This document shows positions 23,501 to 36,015 of a stretch of DNA of 64,000 bases, piece by piece (the stretch's first letter is position 1; the number at the start of each line of letters is the position of its first letter). This stretch comes from Sphagnum magellanicum (Eukaryota > Streptophyta > Sphagnopsida > Sphagnales > Sphagnaceae), in the NCBI GenBank assembly GCA_021904315.1, contig CM038912.1:682001-746000 (forward strand), given 5' to 3'. The notes beneath the pieces are model-generated. The model was not told the origin of the DNA, searched no databases, and worked only from the letters and a program-made list of their open reading frames with translations. The position numbers were made by a program, and so were the translations under genes.

Positions 23501-26274
23501 TGCAAAAGTATGTTTCACATGTTTGAAACAAAATGTTGGGTGTTTCCATTGGGAATGATTGTACCATATTTCCTTACATTTCCATGCCCACCCTTCCTTG
23601 AACATCTTTGGAATCTAATTTTAAACCCCAAGTTGCACACCAATTTGTAATAAAAATGGTGTCACAAAAAGGAACAACACAATGGGACAAAGTTGTGTGT
23701 ATTCTCCTATGCACCAAGGGTGATAGGTGTGCTCAAAAGATATTGTCAATAAATTATTGCAACTAAATCACAATCCACAAACATGACATGTGGGGTAGTT
23801 GCAAAATAGGGCGGCTCATTTTTCATCACATTTGATTCTCTACATGTTGTATTCTATTCAAACGTCATAAACACATGGTGAAATCATCAATGTGACAAAA
23901 ACATTTACAAATTGAATTATTAATTTGAATAAGAATATGCACATAATGATGAAAGTCAAAAAAATACACCAAAGATATAATCATGAACTTTCATCAAATT
24001 ATTATAATAGTAGTAATTAATTTTGATTATTGTAAAAATGTGAATATTTTGCAGTGATAATAATTATTAACCATAAATAAGTAATTTCAAGTTAGAAACA
24101 CAATAATTACATTCATTATTCTAGTTATAGTATAATTAATGTAAAAACTTTCGATCCCAATTAAATTATAATTTCTAACATATAAATAGATTAAATATTA
24201 TACAATTATTTATGATAATTCTAGTAAATGAATAACTTTTTATTTTAAATATTTTTTACAATAATTAATTTGATTAAAATCAATTTACTCCCATTTTTAT
24301 AATTTTGTAAAAGTAAAATTTAATGTAAAAATTACTATTGTAATAATAATTTCTCACTTTCAATAAAATATTATAGGTTTTACAAAAAAATAGTTTATTA
24401 TAATTAAATTAATTCAATTACAATAAGTACGTTAACTATTCACATTATAATAAAATTACCATAAGAATTCTAAATGATAATTTACATTTAAAATTAAACA
24501 TATTATTACTAAGTGAAATTACATATTATAAAAAATTTAGTTAATTTTTAGCATTGTAAAAAATTTAATAATTAGGGGAAATTTTATGTTGGAAGAATAA
24601 TTATTTATTCCAATAATTAATTACAAATAATTGATATATTATTTGACAATAATGATGATAATTACATTAATCAATCAAATTACATTATGATTAGTGTAAA
24701 ATGATTAAATATGAATTCTAGATTTTAAATTTTAAATTCTAAATAATTTTTTGACAGTTAATTGAATCATAATAATTCTATGATAATTATTGTACTTGTT
24801 TTTTATACACCTATGGATGATTCATTTATTGTCATCTTTACATATACCCTAATATGAGGCTAATATAAAATAATATTTTTTTCCAACCATGCCTAACGAA
24901 TCCACAAGAATAATACATATATATACCATTATGAATGTGGAGTACATAATGTATACATAAGGCTTACTATCCATAGTTGTTAGTTACCATGACATAAAAC
25001 ACATGACTTACCCTATACAAAATTAGTAACATACATAACCTAATGTATAAATACGTATTAGTTATCATTTTTTGGTCATTTTTGCAACTAATGGGCCATA
25101 TGAAAGCCTTCTAAGAGGAAAACAACATGAGAAATCATCTCATTGGAAGAATGAAAAACCTACAAATAGTTGCAACATAGTCATAAATGTGACCAAAAAA
25201 TGTGTGATGTGATTTTCAATCACAAATGTAACCAATGTTAGTTGTAAACGACAATTAATTGCATGTAGTCACAAATCATTTGGTTACATTTTAGCCTTTT
25301 TCTACTAGTGACAATGTTTCTATTGATGAAAAAATCCTTTCTTTTCTTGGGCATCAAACTATCCTTGTCCATGTATATTTTTTCATGCATTGAACTATAG
25401 AGAAAACTAGTTTTATTATATTAATTTTTTTTCAATGCTAAATGTGTTTTAATAGGGAGTTGGGGGAAAGGTCACATCTTAATGGGAATAATGTTTTCTT
25501 GGAAGCTCAATCATTTTTGCTCACCATCTATCGAAATACCTAGGATTTGAATTTTTTGACAAATCATCAAATAACTTGATAGTAAAATCTTGCTATTGGG
25601 GTCTTTCAAAGATAAAGAACATATTTTCATCATTATGATTTTGTTGACTTTGACAACCTCAATAAATATTTGTTTTTTAAAACCAAAACCATGCATATAT
25701 ACAAATGTTTGTAAAGCATGGCACAATGGTTGTTGTCATGTTTACTAAATAACATTTGCAATTGAGGTGTCAACATAATATGTAAGACTATTCATTTTTT
25801 GCCTTTCAACTTGTAGTCATAGTTGAGAAATAGTCTTGCCGTGCACTTACAATGAAGACATTAGTCCCAATCTCAATGTCATCCATCCATGTGTGATCTA
25901 TCATCCATCATTATGTTTTGTAATTGACCAAAGTAGTTCAACATGGGACACATCACCTTGAGAGGCTTGACTATACACTATGTAAATTTCCAAGTCAACA
26001 TTTCAACTAAAATTCAATTGTAGACCATGGGGGTGTTAAGAATATTCCATGAGCTCCAAACTATTTGGGATTCACCTTCATTTGTCCACCAAAAAAATAG
26101 GCAACTCAATTTACTTGGAAATTGTGAATAAACTTTTTAAATATTCAAAAAATTACAATTGAAACATAATCGAAGATGACATCAAGTTGAAAGTGAGTTA
26201 GTTGAAAAAAAGGGTTTTCTATTAGTGATACAATCGGAAATGGATGAAAGCAATTATTTCAAATTGAAACACAC
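20505..26274. other. AT-rich region downstream of HNL-1
   Basis: This region is duplicated at 39,556-44,659. I recognise no gene. It includes a poly-C run (about 21,819-21,834), a short degenerate AAACCCTAA-like patch (22,177-22,240) and an extremely AT-rich interval (about 24,000-24,800). About 660 bp at 24,917-25,580 are absent from unit 2. A CACTA-like end (TTTTTCTACTAGTG) occurs at about 25,297-25,310. An 80-codon minus-strand frame (23,363-23,605) is also open in unit 2 but has no recognisable domain. Confidence 0.55.
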
Positions 26275-27821
26275 CTTAACAAATTAAGTTCTTTGAATGC
26301 ATCGAATTGGCCAATAAATGTAAGTAATTCTTGTAAGTTCATACAAATTAAGCTCCCAAGACTAAAACTTTTGGAGGGCATTTAATTGGCCAATGTACAT
26401 GTAAATAATTCTTGCAAGTTGAAGCATTCACACCAATCAAGATTTTCAAATGTACTCAATGACCAATAAATGAAACTAATTACTTCAAATTGGAACACCT
26501 TAACAAATGAAACACTTTGAGCGCATTCAATTCACCCATAGATGAATGTACTTCTTTCACAATGCTTTCAAGTTGTAGAAGTCTTATAAATAAAAATTTG
26601 GAGTGCATTCAATTGGTTAGTAAAGGAAGGTAGTTCTTTCAAGTTGTAATGTTTTGTTAAATAAAGCTTTTGGAGTGCATTCAATTAACCAATAAATGAA
26701 GATAATTATTTCAACTTGCAACACCCTTTCAATTCAAGCTCTAGAAATGCATTCAATTGACGAATAGATGAAGGTAATTCTTTCAAGTTGGAACAATATG
26801 ACAAATCAAGCTTTTGGAGTGCATTCAATTGACCAATAAATGAAGGTAGTTCTTTCAAGTTGGAACAATATGACAAATCAAGCTTTTGGAGTGCATTCAA
26901 TTGACCAATAAATGAAGGTAGTTCTTTCAAGTTGGAACAATATGACAAATCAAGCTTTTGGAGTGCATTCAATTGACCAATAAATGAAGGTAGTTCTTTC
27001 AAGTTGGAACACCATGACAAATAAAACTCTTGGAGTGCATTCAATTGGCCAATAGATGAAGGTAGTTCTTTCAAGTTGGAACACCATTTCAAATCAAGCT
27101 TTTGAAGTGCATTCAATTGGCCAATAGATGAAGGTAGTTCTTTCAACTTGTAACACCCTTTCAATTCAAGCTCTTGGAGTGCATTCAATTGGCCAATAGA
27201 TGAAGGTAGTTCTTTCAAGTTCGAACACCATGATAAATCAAGGTTTTGGAGTGCATTCAATTGGCCAATAGATGAAGGTAGTTCATTCAAGTTAGAACAC
27301 CCCATCAAATCAAACTTTTGAAGTGCATTCAATTGGCCAATAGATGAAGGTAGTTCTTTCAACTCGTAACACCTTGATAAATAAAGCCCTTGGAGTGCAT
27401 TCAATTGGCCAATAGATGAAAATAGTTCTTTCAAGTTGAAACACTTTGACAAATTAAGCTTTTGGAGTGCATTCAATCGGCCAATAGATGGAGGTAGTTT
27501 TTTCAAATTGGAACACCCTGACAAATCAAACTCTTGGAGTACATTCAATTCGCCAATAGATGAAGGTAGTTCTTCCAAGTTGGAATAGTCTGACAAATCA
27601 AGCTTTTTGAATGCATTCAATTGGCCAATAGATGAAGGTAGTTCTTCCAAGTTGGAACAGTCTGACAAATCAAGCTTTTTGAATGCATTCAATTGGCCAA
27701 TAGATGAAGGTAGTTCTTTCAACTTGGAACACTTTATCAAAATAAACTCTTGGAGTGCATTCAATTGGCCAATAGATGAAGGTAAGTCTTTCAACTCGAA
27801 ACAACATGACAAATCAAGCTT
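26275..27821 (-). pseudogene. LRR units of HNL-1 stranded behind stop codons
   Basis: The LRR reading frame of HNL-1 continues in phase after the TAA at 27,822-27,824 for another 15 units to a second TAA at 26,706-26,708. Beyond that, about six more decayed 72-bp units can be followed to about 26,275, for example two in-frame repeats ending in LPSFTNQLNALQ. The second stop replaces a GAA (Glu) codon of the repeat, and another follows where GGC-CAA became GGT-TAA. Three consecutive units at about 26,775-27,002 encode the identical LPSFIGQLNALQKLDLSYC, and their DNA is identical or nearly so, which shows recent amplification. The part up to 26,706 could still be translated if the first TAA were suppressed. 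Confidence 0.85.
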
Positions 27822-29085
27822 TTAGAGTGCATTCAATTGGCCAATGGATGAGGGTAGTTCTATGAAGTTGGAACACCCTATCAAATCAAACTTTTGGAGT
27901 GCATTCAATTGGCCGATAGATGAAGGTAGTTCTTTCAACTTAGAACAATATGACAAATCAAGCTTTTGAAGTGCATTCAATTGGCTAATAGATGAAGGTA
28001 AGTCTTTCAAGTTCAAACACCTTGACAAATCAAACTTTTGGAGTGCATTCAATTGGCCAATAGATGAAGGTAATTCTTTCAAGTTGGAACAAAATGACAA
28101 ATCAAGCTCTTGGAGTGCATTCAATTGGCCAATAAATGAAGGTAGTTTTTTCAACTCGTAACACGCTTGCAATTTTAGTTTTTGGAGTGCATTCAATTGA
28201 CTAATAGATGAAGGTAGTTCTTTCAAGTTGGAACACTCTGACAAATCAAGCTTTTGGAGTGCATTCAATTGGCCAATAGATGAAGGTAGTTCTTTCAAGT
28301 TGAAACACCCTGACAAATGAAACTTTTGAAGCGTATTCAATTGGCCAATAGATGAAGGTAGTTTTTCCAAGTTGGAACACTCTGACAAATCAAGCTGTTG
28401 GAGTGCATTTAATTGACCAATAGATGAAGGTAAATCTTTCAACTTTAAACAGTAATACAAATCAAGCTTTTGGAGTGCATTCAATTGGCCAATAGATGAA
28501 GGTAGTTCTTTCAACTTGTAACACTGTGATAAATCAAACTCTTGGAGTGCATTCAATTGGCCAATACATGAAGGTAGTTCTTTCAAGTTGGAACACTCCA
28601 TCAAATTAAACTCTTGGAGTGCATTCAATTGGCCAATAGATGAAGGTAAGTTTTTCAACTCGAAACAACATGACAAATCAAGCTTTTGGAGTGCATTCAA
28701 TTGGCCAATAGATGAAGGTAGTTCTTTCAAGTTGGAACACCCTAACAAATGAAACTTTTGAAGCGCATTCAATTGACCAATAGATGAAGGTAGTTTTTCC
28801 AAGTTGGAACACTCTGACAAATCAAGCTTCTGGAGTGCATTCAATTGACCAATAGATGAAGGTAGTTCTTTCAAATTAAAACACCCTGATAAATCAAACT
28901 CTTGGAGTGCATTCAATTGGCCAATAGATGAAGGTAGTTCTTTCAAATTAAAACACCCTAATAAATCAAACTCTTGGAGTGCATTCAATTGGCCAATAGA
29001 TGAAGGTAGTTCTTTCAATTTGGAACACCCTGACAAATCAAACTCTTGGAGTGCATTCAATTGCCCAATAAATGAAGGTATATTT
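26706..29085 (-). repeat. Coding minisatellite: 33 LRR units of 72 bp (HNL-1)
   Basis: Thirty-three consecutive units of 24 codons follow the pattern LPSSIGQLNALQ-x-x-x-L-x-x-C-x-x-L-K-E. The first half of each unit is nearly invariant in DNA and protein. The second half varies, mainly the residues after ALQ and those flanking the Cys. This matches a plant LRR of the LxxLxLxxCxxLxxLP type, where the variable residues would line the exposed concave face. Confidence 0.95.
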
Positions 29086-32000
29086 TCCAAATTTTGGCAT
29101 TGTGCCAAATCAAGTACTTGTAATTGTAAACAATAAAACAAATTATTTGGCAACTTTTGAATCATGCATTTTTTGAGGCACAACCACTTAACATTATTCA
29201 AATTTCGCCCTTGGATGAAATTTTTCACAATAGTTGGTGAAGCTTCTGTTAGATCAAGCAACCTAAGGTTACAAAATCCCTTTGAGTCGATTTGGGACAA
29301 CATAGGCAAATTGACACATTCTTTCAATGAAACGCCTTCTAAATTTTCCACCACCTATCACATGAAATGAAAAAAAAAAAAAACATTATGAATATAAGAA
29401 AAACATTTCATCCTAATGTTAAATTTTGTTAAAAAAACATGTATTTATAAAATCAAGATTCAAAGCTAAAACATTTGGTTTCGGACATTAAAAAAATCAT
29501 AGGAAATTCAAATAAAATTATAGGATTGAAATAGTATAATGACAACCTCATCCTTTTGTAAAAAATAATTTGATTGATTTGATTTCCATATAAATCGATT
29601 CACAATTGGTAGTTCCATTGCAATATTTTGACCCATGTCTTGTAATTGTTCATGTATATACAAGGTTCCATCTTCTATCCATTTGATTAAAGATCTATGT
29701 TGTAAAATTTGTAATCCAAATTTTGGGTCTAAATAATCTCCACTCCATGCTCGACAAATTGTACTTATTTTCAAACCATTAAAAAAACAAGCAATATCCA
29801 AAAACATGTTTTGATGTTGCTTATCCAAGGGGACATAAGAAATTTTCAATACCCTCCAAAGCTCTTCATTATCGTTGCCCCCTGTGAAACTTTGTCCACT
29901 TTTTAATTTGCTCAATGCACCTTCCCACATTTCCAATTCTTTAATATTGCACAAAAAGGAACCCAATACTTTAAGACTCAAAAGGAGCCCCCCACAAGCT
30001 TTTATAATCTTCATACATATATCTTTGAAATATTTTGTTGGAACATGATTCGCATTATTAAATGCATGGAACATAAAGAGTTCCCTTGCTTGCTCTTCCT
30101 CCAAAGATTTCATGATCACTTTTCCATCCTCACTTACATGAGATTTTAAAATTTGCCAATTTCGATCATTCACAAATACTCTGCTTTTAAAAGTTGTATT
30201 CTTGGCACCTTTGTCGATGAGAAGTTGCAAGGATGTAAGGTTTTCCGCCTTACCAACATCATCCACCACCACTAACACTTTCTTTGATATCATACATTGT
30301 CTAATTTTGTCAAGGTTTTTTTCATTCACATTTTCATCCTCGCATAACCTTTTGCCACACAAATCATGTAGGAGCTGTTTAATGACATCATTGATATCCT
30401 TTGATTTCACGTTTTCCAAAAAGCTAGACTTTTCATATTGGTCGTGGAACAAATGATAGAATTTTTTGCTCAAAGTGGTTTTCCCAATCCCTCCCATTCC
30501 AACCAAACCAACAATAAATTCCTTTTGTAACAAAATGTTTATGTTTTTTGCTTTGTCAATCAATGCCACCTCATGACATGTCAAATGCGGAAGCAATATA
30601 TTTTTCTGTCAAAATTCACAAAATATAAGTCATTTATATGTTATCTTTATTATTTGATAACCGATATATATGACATTGCATATGCGATACACATCAAGTA
30701 TGTTATGACCTAATGTGTTTCAAATTACATGAACATATATGAAGTCGAACAAATTAGATTTGATGTTTTTACCTCCATACATATTTTCAAACATTTTAAT
30801 AATAAATAATAGCTTGGGTGATCTTTGTTTGGTGGCTTGCAAATTGTCAAGTGATTAGCATCCTCAATTTTGTAATGGTTATTGTTTGACAACCGAGTAG
30901 CTGAGGCATATGGCACTAAAATTTCCTGCATGTGCAAAAGATTAAATTAATGGAACTCATTGACTTGTTTGTTCACTTATGCTTTAATTTCTAACCAAAT
31001 GGTGGTGAAAATTATAGTTTAATAACTATTGATGTTTGAATAATAATGAAATATTGTGTATAAGTAATTTCCTTCAACCCTTTGGCAAGCAACCCTTCCC
31101 TTCTCGAACTACAGAGAGAAAGGAGAGAGACGACCGAGTTCGGGTACCTGAGCCGGTGTCGACGACAGCCCCTGGAAACACACGGGCCCTGTTCCAGTCC
31201 ATTCGTGGCAAAGAGCTTGGTTTATGGCCCTGGACCTGGGTATTCGTGGGGAGACCGGGCTTCATCACCGCCCCGGTTTAATATTTACTCCTGCGGTTCC
31301 ACACACCTGGGCGCCGCTCGGCCTACGCTAGGTTTTTTTTTACCGTTCGGTTCTTTGACCGTAGGCACCCTAGTAAGTAATTTGAAGCCTAGGCATTGGG
31401 ACTTGGGACCTAGATTGGTCGGGACTCAAGACTCGAGACTCGGGACTCGGGTCTCTATAAGTAAAGAAGGACTCTGGGTTTTAGGACCTCGACAGACAAA
31501 TGCACGCACAGACGTAGTGAATTAATATAGTAGATTGTGTATAAATAATTTCCTTCAACCCTTTGGCAAGCAACTTATATAAATACATCACAAAGTTATT
31601 CGTTTTTAATCTCATGAATCTTACATGTTTAACTATGTTATGATTTTTTAAATAAATATTTATATGGAATTGATTTGATGAACGGAAAATTTAAACCTAT
31701 TTCTTGATATTTAAAATCAATCAAATTTCCTTTCCATCAATAGTAATTCATGAAACAAAGTTGATAAAACACATGACCCATTCATCACATTAATATATTC
31801 AGAAATATTGAGTACATGATCCCACACAAGTTTTGACAATACAAAAAATGTTCAACTAATGAACCAAGTTGGATAACTTTCAATGTGACGAAATGAAAAT
31901 CTTACCCAATTATTATCGAGTGGTAATCCTTCGCCAAATGCATAAATGTTGACATCTTCATGAATGGCATTTTTAAAATCCGTTGAAAGGTACTCCATTT

Positions 32001-34495
32001 CTGGGTTGAAAATTTCTAAATTTTTTGAAAAACCAGGTTGGGTTGTATATTTCCTCAACTTGCTGATTTGTTGATATTGCCAAGTGAAATATTTTGATAA
32101 AGATTGGGTACCACTAGAATGTGGTACACCATAAAATACTACACCTTTGACATTGTTCAAAAATGTCTTACAACATTTGAGTATTTCATCATCCAAACCA
32201 TTTTTTGACCTTTGATATACATGTTTGTGAGCTTCAACCACCAAGGTTTTGAGTACAAGACCTCCAAAACTATAAGCAACTAATGCCACCGGTCCATCCC
32301 AAAGGGATTGATAACTACAAAATATTCAACAATGCACCAAAATTCCATTATCAACATTATATTAGCATGTCATAATTTATCCTATCATACTTGGGGGCAA
32401 TTTTCCAATTCACACATGACCTAAGCCATAAGTTCATAATTGATTTGCTTCTGCTATGTCATTTTTCATTTATTGACTCCATCAATCAACTTAAAAAATG
32501 TGACAACCATGTTTTGGTAAAACAAATATTATGCACAAGTATGTAGGTGTTTACATTCTTGTGTTAGTGTACAACCCATCTTCTATGTGTTATGTTGGAA
32601 ATATAGTTGAAATTATATATATATACATTTTTTTTTTGAAATAACGTTTTTGCAATGAAATGGATGCAAGTTTCTACACATGTATTAATATAATTTAATT
32701 CAATTCAACTACATTACTAAAAATAAAACTTCAAAAAGTGGGAACTAAAAATTGCCATCAAAACCAAACTAGTTGTACCATGAACTTATAATATGAACAT
32801 AACCTTTGCTATTATCTTCAAACAAGAACATTTGCATTTTAGCCCCATTTTATGTTCTTTTACATGAATCTAACAATTCGAGTAAATTGAAACTTGTTGG
32901 TGTGTATCACAATACTAACACATATGAAGAATTAACTCGAGCAAAACATGTAAGAAATTCTAAAAATGTAAACCATTATCTTTAATGTACACAAGGAAAA
33001 GTAATTAATTTGTCCATAAATAGAGGAGATTGCCACACCTTGAATTTGTAACCAAACTTTGAATGAGGTTTTTGCCAATTCCAATGACATCATCGTGAAC
33101 ACTTGCCACAATTTTAGAATCATAGGATAATGATAAAACTCGAACATTGTTGTTCAAGTCTTCGGGTAGCCACTTTTCTGGCCAACATATGCACTCTTCT
33201 CTATTGTTGGTGGGGCATGTTGTCCATGTTTCCTTCCATTCATCATTTGTGCCAAAAGCAATCCCATGAAAAAAAACGATGGTCAAGTTTGGATTATTGG
33301 AATTACAAGTGGGATTTAAATCATGCACTGGATATGTCTGCAAAGAAAATGAAAACAAGTTAACACAATTCTTTAAACATCTCTTGGAAATTATTTGACT
33401 ATACATGAAATAAGATAAATGAAATATACAAATTATAGTAATTAGATAAAGGCAATAATCAGTTGAAAATATTAAGTTTAACAAGATGACAATAATAGAT
33501 GAATTGGAGAATTCCAAATCTATCTTGCATGACTAACAAATGAAGATCATTCACGTGTGTCATAAACTTCAAAGTTTCAAAACATAGTTCAATAAGTAAA
33601 TGTTGTTACATAGTAGGTGGAATGTATGTGAAACAATGAAGGTTAATGCTAAGAATTGGATTCTTTCAAGTTTGGGTTCAATTGTATTTCATGACATTTT
33701 CCCCAACATTTGGGCCTCTAAGGCTTCCAACAACTAAGGAATCGGGACACAAACCCAATAAGAATGTCCAAAAACATTTTAATTGTTTACTACATGTTGG
33801 ATTAAGACCACACATTGAACTTAACTCATAATCTATAATGAAAGTTCCAATCTTTACAAGTTCAAGATATTCCTAGTCCATGCCAAATTTTGACAAATTT
33901 GCGTTTCACCAATTCTACTTGTTATAGCAAATGAGTCACTAACCAAATGTAATAGGCTATAATGATAACTCCATTTTGTATTTTTTTAAACATCATTTCA
34001 TATTGTTTTTATCTAAACAACCAAACAGGAAAGTAAGCAAAGCAAAAAATGTATGACAAGGAAACTTGTAAATGATTGGGGACATTCAAATACGCTAGTG
34101 GCTAAAAGGTATGATTGTGAAGTTGTTCATTGGGAGTTCAAATCCGAACTAGACCTCCTTCTCCTGATGCTTTGTGAGGACAATAAACTATCATGGTTGG
34201 AAGGGTCAAGGAAATTTTTTTTCAACACCCCAACAAAATTAAAGAAAAAAAAAGAAAAATCAAACTTCAACGTGTAACTTGGGAAAGCCCAAGACAAAAC
34301 TGTGCAAAGAAAGCTCATCATAAGATTAAGAAGAAGCACCACATTGTTGTGCCATCGAGAGCTTGAAGGAGCATTTTCAGCGGGGACCAAAGGTGTCTCA
34401 ATCGCAGCAGGGATTGGCACAACATCTCTGTTTCTTTTTGGTGGCCCTTGTGAAAGATCAACTCCTTTTCGCTTGAGGCCATATGAATTTTCCAT
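27822..34495 (-). CDS. HNL-1: hydrolase-NB-ARC-LRR receptor, LRR cut by a nonsense codon
   Basis: A predicted intracellular NLR immune receptor with an alpha/beta-hydrolase N terminus. Exons by splice sites: exon 1 from 34,495 (3' end unresolved), then 33337-33039, 32314-31906, 30925-30773, 30605-29547 and 29354-27822. Exon 1 begins MENSYGLKRKGVDLSQ and contains PPKRNR, a possible nuclear signal. Exons 2-4 give the hydrolase: TIVFFHG (oxyanion side), WLPEDLNNNVR, WDGPVALVAYSFGG (nucleophile Ser) and NHLTICKPP (catalytic-His region). Exon 5 is NB-ARC: P-loop GMGGIGKTTL, kinase-2 KKVLVVVDDV, CGGLLLSLKVLG (GLPL with Pro to Leu), MFLDIACFF and IHEQLQDMG where MHD is usual. Exon 6 has about 100 residues and then 24-residue LRRs. 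A CAA to TAA change ends the frame in unit 18 of 33. Intron 3 holds a 440-bp insertion. The product would be about 1,200 residues and may be altered or non-functional. Confidence 0.88.
31053..31574. repeat. 440-bp GC-rich insertion flanked by a 41-bp direct duplication
   Basis: Inside intron 3 of HNL-1, a 41-bp sequence starting ATTGTGTATAAGTAATTTCC occurs at 31,053-31,093 and again, with one mismatch, at 31,534-31,574. HNL-2 has only one copy (about 48,441-48,481) and no insert, so HNL-2 shows the ancestral site. The inserted 31,094-31,533 is much richer in G and C than its surroundings. It has a repeated GACTCGG/GACTCGAG patch and an open frame of 147 codons that resembles no family I know. 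A 41-bp duplication is too long for common transposases. Filler DNA captured at a staggered break, perhaps organellar, is one explanation. Confidence 0.8.
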
Positions 34496-35754
34496 ATTTC
34501 ATACAACTAAAATTCCTATTGCTCACTGCTCTCATAAATATTTTTCTCGTAACCTTTTGGTCTCATAAAACCTGCTACAAATCCTTTGCCATCCCAATAG
34601 CATACACAGGGTATGATGGGTGTCCCTCACTTCACGGATTCCCGCAAGCTAAGCTGATCTTTCCACTAGATCCCCACAAAAAACATCAACCCCTTTCCTC
34701 TTCACCATGAAATTCTCACGCTCTTCTCTTCTTACTCCTCTTTCAACTTTTAAGCTGATCTTTCCACTAGATCTCCCCAAAAAACATCAACCCCTTTCCT
34801 CTTCACCATGAAACTCCCTGGAATTCTCACACTCTTCTCTTCTTACTCCTCTTTCGACTTTTCTCACAGAAGAAGAAGCTCTCATAAAACCTGCTAGAAA
34901 TCCTCTGCCATCCCAATAGCATACACAGGGTATGATGGGTGTCCGTCACATCACAGATTCTCGCAAGCTGATCTTTCCACTAGATCTCTCTCCGAAGAAC
35001 ATCAAACCCTTTCCTTTTAACGATCTCCCTGGAATTCCCACTCTCTTTTTTCTTACTCCTATTTCGACTTTTCTCACAAATGTTTCTTCTTCTTCTTCTT
35101 CATTTTCTCCTCCCCCAGAAACTTCTAGAAGGGTTTTGCCGTGACTCTTCAGACTGTAGCACACGCGCTTTACCGATTTCTTGGCCAGTGAACAATTCAT
35201 TACTTTCTTTTCTGGGAACACATGTCTCTATTTTCTACTCATAATTGAGGATGGAATACGCAATGTCACCTTGAGACTTGTCAAGCACGCTTTCTTTTTT
35301 TCCCTCTTGCCTCCTCCGTTGTTATCATCATGAATTTTGTTCACATCCACACAACGACCTCTCATTTACCAAAAAACTATAGCCGAAAAAAAAGCTAAGT
35401 CATAAATTTTTAAAAAGTGCTAAAATCAAATCAAATGCTTTGTGAGATTCTCAAGAGCCAAAATTTCAACCAAATCCCAAAGAAAAACCGTCAGATTTCC
35501 ATGCAATGGTTTTCAAGTAGGTAGCCAAAAATAAGAGAAAGAATGTTTAAGATTTTCTGATGCCATATTTTAGCTCATAGCCAAATCTGACTACATCTTC
35601 CTACCGATGATAGCCACTTGGGCTATATCTCAAAACTCACCCCAAAAAATATATTGCTCCACACGTTTCCTGCTGTTGGCTGATTTCACCCAGTGCATTA
35701 TTTAAGCGTTCTGCCCAGCTCATGTTGCATGCAGGCAATGCATGATTAATTGGG
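34496..35754. other. HNL-1 upstream region with tandem duplications
   Basis: This is the presumed 5' untranslated region and promoter of HNL-1. A segment containing CATACACAGGGTATGATGGG appears at about 34,601 and again at about 34,921. A shorter piece containing CATCAACCCCTTTCCTCTTC occurs at about 34,684 and 34,786. HNL-2 has the larger duplication (about 51,509 and 51,726) but only one copy of the shorter piece. A TTC-rich run lies at about 35,083-35,103. I see no recognisable coding region. Confidence 0.6.
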
Positions 35755-36015
35755 GCCTTGGGTTAACCGGCCAGGGTGAAGTCACCCCCCCCCCATTGGG
35801 ATCACCATGCAAACCCCCCAAAACCCAGTCAAATGGCCATATCAGGCCCCAAAATTTATAGATTTGGATTTAGGGACCCTGAATTTGTCTAAAGAAATGA
35901 TGTTTTTAATATTTAGAATATTTATGAGCAATTTAAATGAGCTCTGCAGTTTTTACCATGATCCCAATGTGGGGTTCAATTTGCCTTGGTCAGGTTAACC
36001 TGGCCTACACTTGAG
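35755..36015. repeat. Imperfect inverted repeat (possible fold-back element)
   Basis: GGTTAACCGGCCAGGGTGAA plus CATTGGGATCACCATG on the left matches, in reverse complement, CATGATCCCAATG plus CCTTGGTCAGGTTAACCTGG on the right, about 240 bp apart. The same arrangement occurs upstream of HNL-2 at about 52,083-52,335. No target duplication was identified. A C-rich run next to the left arm differs in length between the copies. Confidence 0.5.

Noticed and set aside
23363..23605. 80-codon minus-strand frame, also open at 42,390-42,632
   Set aside because: Both copies are open, but the duplication is recent and no domain or splice context is recognisable, so openness alone is weak evidence.
26706..29085. 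The 72-bp tandem array considered as a CRISPR-like or satellite array
   Set aside because: The units are contiguous with no spacers, and are in frame and coding for LRRs in a plant gene.
31082..31525. 147-codon frame in the GC-rich insertion
   Set aside because: The base composition makes long frames likely by chance; it lies in an HNL-1 intron and overlaps the duplicated 41-bp target.
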